From assembly GCA_900765575.1 (NCBI GenBank), contig CAAFRW010000251.1, positions 1-17,504 on the forward strand: 17,504 nt of DNA, written 5' to 3'. Below are positions 13,630 to 17,504 of the stretch, piece by piece. This DNA comes from Bacteroidaceae bacterium. Its GTDB lineage: Bacteria > Bacteroidota > Bacteroidia > Bacteroidales > Bacteroidaceae. The notes under the pieces are model-generated. The model was given only the letters and a program-made list of their open reading frames with translations. It searched no databases and was not told the DNA's origin. A program made the position numbers and the translations under genes. Within the stretch, counting starts at the first letter, position 1. Each line of letters begins with the position of its first letter.

Positions 13630-14367
13630 ATGATTCACGAAATGCCTGAACTTCCCTACGCTATGGAAGCCTTAGCTCCAAAGATGAGCAAAGAAACATT
13701 GGAATACCATTACGGAAAACACCTGAAAACGTATGTAGATAACCTGAACAAATTAATTCAAGGAACACCATACGAATCTATGAGCCTGGAAGAGATTATC
13801 CGCAAAGCAGATGGAGGTATTTTCAATAATGCGGCCCAAACATGGAACCATACTTTTTTCTTTCAAAGTCTGACTCCGGAAAGTAAATCGATGAAGCCCA
13901 AACTTGTGAAAGCGATTACTCGCGACTTTGGTTCGATAGAAGCTTTTAAAGAACAATTTATCAAAGCTGCTACAAGCTTATTCGGAGCCGGCTGGGTATG
14001 GCTTGTAAAAGATAAGCAAAACAAACTTTCCATTTTATCCGAATCAAATGCCGGAACTCCTGTAAAGCAGGGACTGAAACCGGTCTTAGTTATCGACGTA
14101 TGGGAACATGCCTATTATATTGATTATCGTAATCGTCGTGCCGACTACATCAACGCGTTCTGGGATTTAATAGACTGGGACCTTGTAGCAGACCGTTGTG
14201 TTCCTAAAAAGTACAGCTGCAACGATTGCGATTATATCTACGACCCGGAAAAAGGTTCTCCCGAAACCGGTATCGCTCCCGGTACTCCCTTCGAGGATAT
14301 ACCCGACGATTGGACATGCCCACTTTGCGGACTGTACAAAAATGCATTCGTTGCTATAGAAGATTAA
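13630..14367 (+). CDS. Fe/Mn-family superoxide dismutase fused to a C-terminal rubredoxin domain
   Basis: Residues 1-189 form a full-length iron-type superoxide dismutase, which converts superoxide to oxygen and hydrogen peroxide. The metal ligands His27, His74, Asp156 and His160 are all present, in NNAAQTWNHTFFF and DVWEHAYYIDY; Gln70 is the second-sphere glutamine typical of Fe enzymes. After a linker of only a few residues, residues 195-245 are a complete rubredoxin with Cys197, Cys200, Cys230 and Cys233 (CNDC, CPLC) and the standard YIYDPEKG and GTPFEDIPDDW segments. Standard SODs end near residue 195. A one-electron iron-sulfur-free donor attached to an Fe SOD could let it act as a superoxide reductase, but that is inference. 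It has no signal peptide, so it is cytoplasmic. It is divergent from the GNAT-YgbA gene. Confidence 0.95.
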   Translation: MIHEMPELPYAMEALAPKMSKETLEYHYGKHLKTYVDNLNKLIQGTPYESMSLEEIIRKADGGIFNNAAQTWNHTFFFQSLTPESKSMKPKLVKAITRDFGSIEAFKEQFIKAATSLFGAGWVWLVKDKQNKLSILSESNAGTPVKQGLKPVLVIDVWEHAYYIDYRNRRADYINAFWDLIDWDLVADRCVPKKYSCNDCDYIYDPEKGSPETGIAPGTPFEDIPDDWTCPLCGLYKNAFVAIED

Positions 14368-14445
14368 CAAAAAGAAGAAAACAAACAATTAGTTTCAAAG
14401 ATATTTATTTATAAATCACAACATTATCACCTATTATAAAACTAG

Positions 14446-14491
14446 AAAAGCCGTTTCTTCCCTCATTTTATGAGAACAAAGAAACGGCTTT
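14446..14491. terminator. Strong bidirectional terminator
   Basis: AAAGCCGTTTCTT (14447-14459) and AAGAAACGGCTTT (14479-14491) form a perfect 13-bp stem, and the loop contains an inner CTCAT/ATGAG stem. It lies between the convergent SOD-rubredoxin and RlmJ-like genes and can end both transcripts. A weaker hairpin, TTTCAAG/CTTGAAA at 14527-14547, lies nearer the RlmJ-like gene. Nothing else is seen in the 14368-14588 interval. Confidence 0.85.
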
Positions 14492-14588
14492 CATTCTGTT
14501 ATGTTATATCTTCATACCCGTGTATTTTTCAAGCCTCATTCTTGAAATATAAAACACAATTCATTTCCGCATGGAACTATTTCAGTTT

Positions 14589-15428
14589 TCATAGAATGAT
14601 TTCTTTATATAATTCTCCATTATATTGTTTATACATTGAACCCTCATAAAGCGTTGTTAATAAACTACTGTAAGAATCTATTCTATTACGAGACTCCATA
14701 GACAAGTTTCCTGTCAGCAAACCACTACCCAACACTCCAGGTGAACAAGGAAAGGTTTCTTTCTCTATAATTTTCAATGTCAGTGCATGGCAAGAGTAAA
14801 CATGATACCTATTTTCTTTACACGTTTTCCGAATCAGACTTTCTAATATATCCTTTTCATCAAGGGTCTGGTAACCATACCACAAAATACACTTCAAATC
14901 CAAAGCCACGGCCTGTTCGAAAACATCCAGATAAGTATATCCGTTCGGCCCTGGCTCGTTAATAGCATAAGGGTCAATATGTATGAGTGCCGTTTTGGGT
15001 AAAAGAGGCAATAGTTCCATCATACCGGCAATAGAATCTTGGTGGTGTAATTCAACAGTAGGAGTTAATCCATGTGTTCCTGCAAACAGATGGATACTTT
15101 GTAACGCCATTTCATCCAAATCGAAAAAAATATATCGAGCTGCTCCTTTTAATATAGACATAGCCAAACCCGGAGAACCGATATACTTCTCTTCTTGCAT
15201 AGCCTCCTGCTCTAGCTGAAAATAAAGACTCTCTCCTACTGACGTACTTTTCCCTTTCTCTAAAAAACGATAGATTCCATATTCTTGTTCCGGAGAATGA
15301 GACAAATGATAATCGGCATAAGCCGAATTGGTTTCTACATAAACAGTAGGTTGCTCCTTTGCAATGACATCACATAAAGACAAGTGCTTCCAGACTTCAG
15401 CCTGCTTACCGTAATGGGAATAACTCAT
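14589..15428 (-). CDS. RlmJ-like SAM-dependent methyltransferase (distant homologue)
   Basis: The 279-residue product shares the layout of RlmJ, the enzyme that methylates A2030 of 23S rRNA. The N-terminus YSHYGKQAEVWKHLSLCDVI matches RlmJ's YRHSFHAGNHADVLKH; YVETNSAYADY stands where RlmJ has its SAM-binding DTHAGAG; YIGSPGLAMSIL (82-93) matches the PGSPLIA segment; and LIHIDPYAIN (149-157) stands at the catalytic IDPPY. The last motif has lost one proline, and an ILWYGYQT segment follows where RlmJ has ALWYPV. It is probably an N6-adenine-type methyltransferase, but the changed catalytic motif leaves the target open; loss of activity is also possible. The start is an ATG at 15428. It appears monocistronic, ended by the terminator at 14446-14491. 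Confidence 0.6.
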   Translation of the reverse strand: MSYSHYGKQAEVWKHLSLCDVIAKEQPTVYVETNSAYADYHLSHSPEQEYGIYRFLEKGKSTSVGESLYFQLEQEAMQEEKYIGSPGLAMSILKGAARYIFFDLDEMALQSIHLFAGTHGLTPTVELHHQDSIAGMMELLPLLPKTALIHIDPYAINEPGPNGYTYLDVFEQAVALDLKCILWYGYQTLDEKDILESLIRKTCKENRYHVYSCHALTLKIIEKETFPCSPGVLGSGLLTGNLSMESRNRIDSYSSLLTTLYEGSMYKQYNGELYKEIIL

Positions 15429-15528
15429 AGTATTGTCTGTTTTTAATTTCTAATTTATTTCAAGAACATCTATTTCAATCTATCAGTTTCTAATATTTGC
15501 AAAGCCTAAGCCAACCACATCTTATCGT

Positions 15529-16104
15529 TCACTTTTCTTTAGGCTCTACAAACTTATCAGACTGTGTTTTATACATATCCCGAGTCAAATAATAGCACAA
15601 ATGGTCGTATATCTGTCCGTTATAGATTTGTTCAGCCTGATGAAGCGTTCCTTCATAAACAAATCCGTTACACTCTAGAACATGTAACGAACGGCTATTA
15701 TGAGGATAACAATTTGCCGTAACCAAGTCCATTTGAAGTTCTTCAAAAGCATGTTTCAAAACGTTCCGCACTGCTTCAGACATGTATCCATTACCCCAGA
15801 ACGACTCGTCAAGCCAATATCCCAACATTCGTGAATATGGATTTTCCCGTGCCGGGTCATGAATCAAGCCAATTGAGCCAATCAACTGATTTTCCTCTTT
15901 CAATAATATAGCCCAGATATTTTCCTGTTCCATAAATATCGAATGAAGTATTTGTTCCGACTCCTCTAACGTTTCATGTGGTTTCCACCCTGCATTATCT
16001 CCTATATTGGGATTGCGGCAACAAGCAAAAAAAGCAGGTAAATCACTTTCCATAAAGGGACGTAACAATAAACGAGGTGTTTCTATTCTATTTTTCATTA
16101 TCAT
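15529..16104 (-). CDS. RimJ/RimL-type GNAT N-acetyltransferase
   Basis: The 191-residue protein starts with the IETPRLLLRPFMESDLPAFF hallmark of the RimJ/RimL branch, which acetylates N-terminal amines of ribosomal proteins or small-molecule amines. The acetyl-CoA binding motif is FWGNGYMSEAVRNVL (about residues 100-115), followed by the NSRSLHVLECNGFVYEGTL segment. The last 25 residues are polar and not part of the fold. Two ATGs (16104 and 16098) are both possible starts. The upstream interval of 131 bp holds an inverted repeat (CAACATT 16112-16118, AATGTTG 16128-16134), perhaps regulatory. The acceptor is unknown. Confidence 0.85.
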   Translation of the reverse strand: MIMKNRIETPRLLLRPFMESDLPAFFACCRNPNIGDNAGWKPHETLEESEQILHSIFMEQENIWAILLKEENQLIGSIGLIHDPARENPYSRMLGYWLDESFWGNGYMSEAVRNVLKHAFEELQMDLVTANCYPHNSRSLHVLECNGFVYEGTLHQAEQIYNGQIYDHLCYYLTRDMYKTQSDKFVEPKEK

Positions 16105-16160
16105 AAAGTGTCAACATTTTCAGAATGAATGTTGCCATCCATACTATATTCTAAAAGTAA

Positions 16161-16193
16161 CTTATTCATTCTCCTTTTCTCTATTTGAATAAG
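16161..16193 (-). terminator. Possible terminator after the TPR gene
   Basis: CTTATTCA (16161-16168) and TGAATAAG (16186-16193) form an 8-bp stem with a 17-nt loop, 42 bp beyond the TPR gene stop. On the minus strand the tail TTACTTTT is only partly T-rich, so termination may be weak. Confidence 0.4.
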
Positions 16194-16235
16194 AAAAGTA
16201 TATAGCAAAGTCGGATATTTACGGAACAGAGGCAT

Positions 16236-17504
16236 TTATATCTTCAAATCTACTGTAGCGTCGTTAAAAGGACTCTGTCCAAAAGAGCCTCTTTCTTCAA
16301 AAGACTCCAAGTCATAAGAGACTTTAGAAGCCTCATCATGAAGTCCTAATGATTGATAAAGCCAAACAGACTCTTGCAAATAATCCAAACCAGGCTCTTT
16401 TTCTATGCTGGAATAAAAATTTCCCACCGCCTCTAAAATCTCTGCCAATGTCTTCTGTTCTTTCTTATTCTCAGGAGCTTCGGCTATTTGTAATCTTTGT
16501 ATCCGTATGCTCTCGTCAAAATAGGAAAAGGCTTTATTAAAATCCTTCTTACAATATAATATTCCCAAATCATAATTGGCCATCGCTTCCCAACCGAAAC
16601 ATTTTGCCCGTTGCTTCTCACTCATTTTACAAACAACACCGAGACATTGAAGGAAATACTTTTCCATTACCTCCTCCTCTTTGTTCAACATGCCTAATTG
16701 GAAATAAATATAGCACAGCTTATACAGATAAAAATCCGGATTTCCCGGAACAAGCGTTTCCATAATTTCGGCACTTTCTTTCAAAAAGCAGATAGTATCT
16801 GCATCCCGACCCATATCCGAATACAACAAACTTAAAGATAGCAATATCTGGGATAGTACCGGCTTAAAAATCATCCTATATTTAAGAACTTGACTACGAA
16901 ATACATTCAACGCTTTCAGATAATAATCCTCTGCAGCAACCGGGTCTCTTTTGGACAAGAAATTAGCATAATAAAGCAATGTATCCGCATATTGAGGATA
17001 AAAAAGTTCAGGATTATCTTGCAAATGCGCTTCCCATATAGCTATTGACTCCACGAATAACGGCTCAACCTCTTTCGCCCTGTCCTTTAAATCTGAAAGC
17101 ATCTTTGCCAAAGCACACAAAGTATGGGCTAGCCGTTCGTATGGGAAATCGGTTTCCTCAACAGCCAGAGCATCTCGTTGTACTTTTATTGCATCACGAT
17201 ATTTTTCTTCGGCCGTTTCATAATCTCCTAATCGGTAAGCGACAATGGCCATTCCACAAATCAAATCTAGCGCATTCTGGTACGGAAGAGTTTGCAATTT
17301 TACCAGCATCTTCCATGCCTTTTGATAATATTGATTGGCACGAAGATAGTCGTCCATTGAATCATAACAACTCCCGATATGAGTCCACTGAACAAATGTG
17401 TTCAAATCATTGTTTCCCAAATTCTTTGCCTTTCTATAGCAGGTAAGGGCCTTTTTATAAAGACGAATATTTTTATAAAAGTCTCCCAAAGATTCATAGT
17501 TCTC
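16236..17504 (-). CDS. Tetratricopeptide-repeat protein (partial, N-terminus off right edge)
   Basis: The frame is open to the window edge and reads ENYESLGDFYKNIRLYKKAL at the very end, so the start codon lies beyond 17504; a TTG at 17489 is not a credible start. The visible 422 residues are almost all helical repeats of about 40-45 residues in the style of kinesin light chain or Fis1-type TPRs, with units such as YKKALTCYRKAKNLG, YLRANQYYQKAWKML, YETAEEKYRDAIKVQ and AAEDYYLKALNVFRSQ. There is no enzymatic motif and no membrane segment in this part. TPR arrays bind other proteins; what it binds is unknown. The missing N-terminus could carry a signal peptide, a DNA-binding domain or a CHAT-like enzyme, so no function can be assigned. 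Confidence 0.85.
   Translation of the reverse strand, partial: ENYESLGDFYKNIRLYKKALTCYRKAKNLGNNDLNTFVQWTHIGSCYDSMDDYLRANQYYQKAWKMLVKLQTLPYQNALDLICGMAIVAYRLGDYETAEEKYRDAIKVQRDALAVEETDFPYERLAHTLCALAKMLSDLKDRAKEVEPLFVESIAIWEAHLQDNPELFYPQYADTLLYYANFLSKRDPVAAEDYYLKALNVFRSQVLKYRMIFKPVLSQILLSLSLLYSDMGRDADTICFLKESAEIMETLVPGNPDFYLYKLCYIYFQLGMLNKEEEVMEKYFLQCLGVVCKMSEKQRAKCFGWEAMANYDLGILYCKKDFNKAFSYFDESIRIQRLQIAEAPENKKEQKTLAEILEAVGNFYSSIEKEPGLDYLQESVWLYQSLGLHDEASKVSYDLESFEERGSFGQSPFNDATVDLKI

Noticed and set aside
11125..16104. The four GNAT genes as a duplicated array or a joint pathway
   Set aside because: Their sequences belong to different subgroups and they are interrupted by unrelated genes on both strands.

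Overview
The window looks like chromosomal DNA of a Bacteroides-type bacterium (order Bacteroidales). The base composition is AT-rich, several genes are preceded by the Bacteroidales -7 element TAnnTTTG (for example TATCTTTG), classical Shine-Dalgarno sites are rare, and the proteins have a Bacteroidales character. The species cannot be named from sequence alone. No tRNA, rRNA, CRISPR array, transposase or integrase is visible.

Layout. (1) Positions 1-2740, minus strand: a glycine betaine/proline-betaine ABC importer operon with ATPase plus CBS domains, permease, and binding lipoprotein cut by the left edge. It is read from a strong promoter through a leader of about 260 nt that contains a clean hairpin. 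(2) 2987-4105, plus: a FemA/FemB-type aminoacyltransferase, divergent from the importer. (3) 4106-5843: a gene-poor stretch with an orphan promoter, then a BspA-like leucine-rich-repeat membrane protein that has lost its 5' end, closed by a bidirectional terminator. (4) 6122-9525, minus: a small free-standing RyR-domain protein, then 5 nt later a CASTOR/POLLUX-type RCK ion channel that also ends in a RyR-like domain, then a nitrilase-family hydrolase with a signal peptide. (5) 9799-11151, plus: a MATE efflux pump. (6) 11125-13406, minus: two GNAT acetyltransferases, a short MGMT-like protein that keeps the catalytic cysteine, and a GNAT-YgbA fusion gene broken by an in-frame amber codon. (7) 13630-14367, plus: an iron-type superoxide dismutase fused to a complete rubredoxin domain, with a strong terminator. 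(8) 14589-17504, minus: an RlmJ-like methyltransferase, a RimJ/RimL-type GNAT, and a TPR protein running off the right edge.

How the parts relate. The importer genes form one osmoprotectant uptake system. The RyR protein and the channel share a promoter and a domain family, so they are the best candidate for an undescribed two-component ion-channel module. The MGMT-like gene, the YgbA-containing gene and the SOD-rubredoxin gene sit together and all have plausible roles in nitrosative, oxidative or alkylation stress, but a common regulator is not visible. The four GNAT genes are of different subfamilies and are probably unrelated in function.
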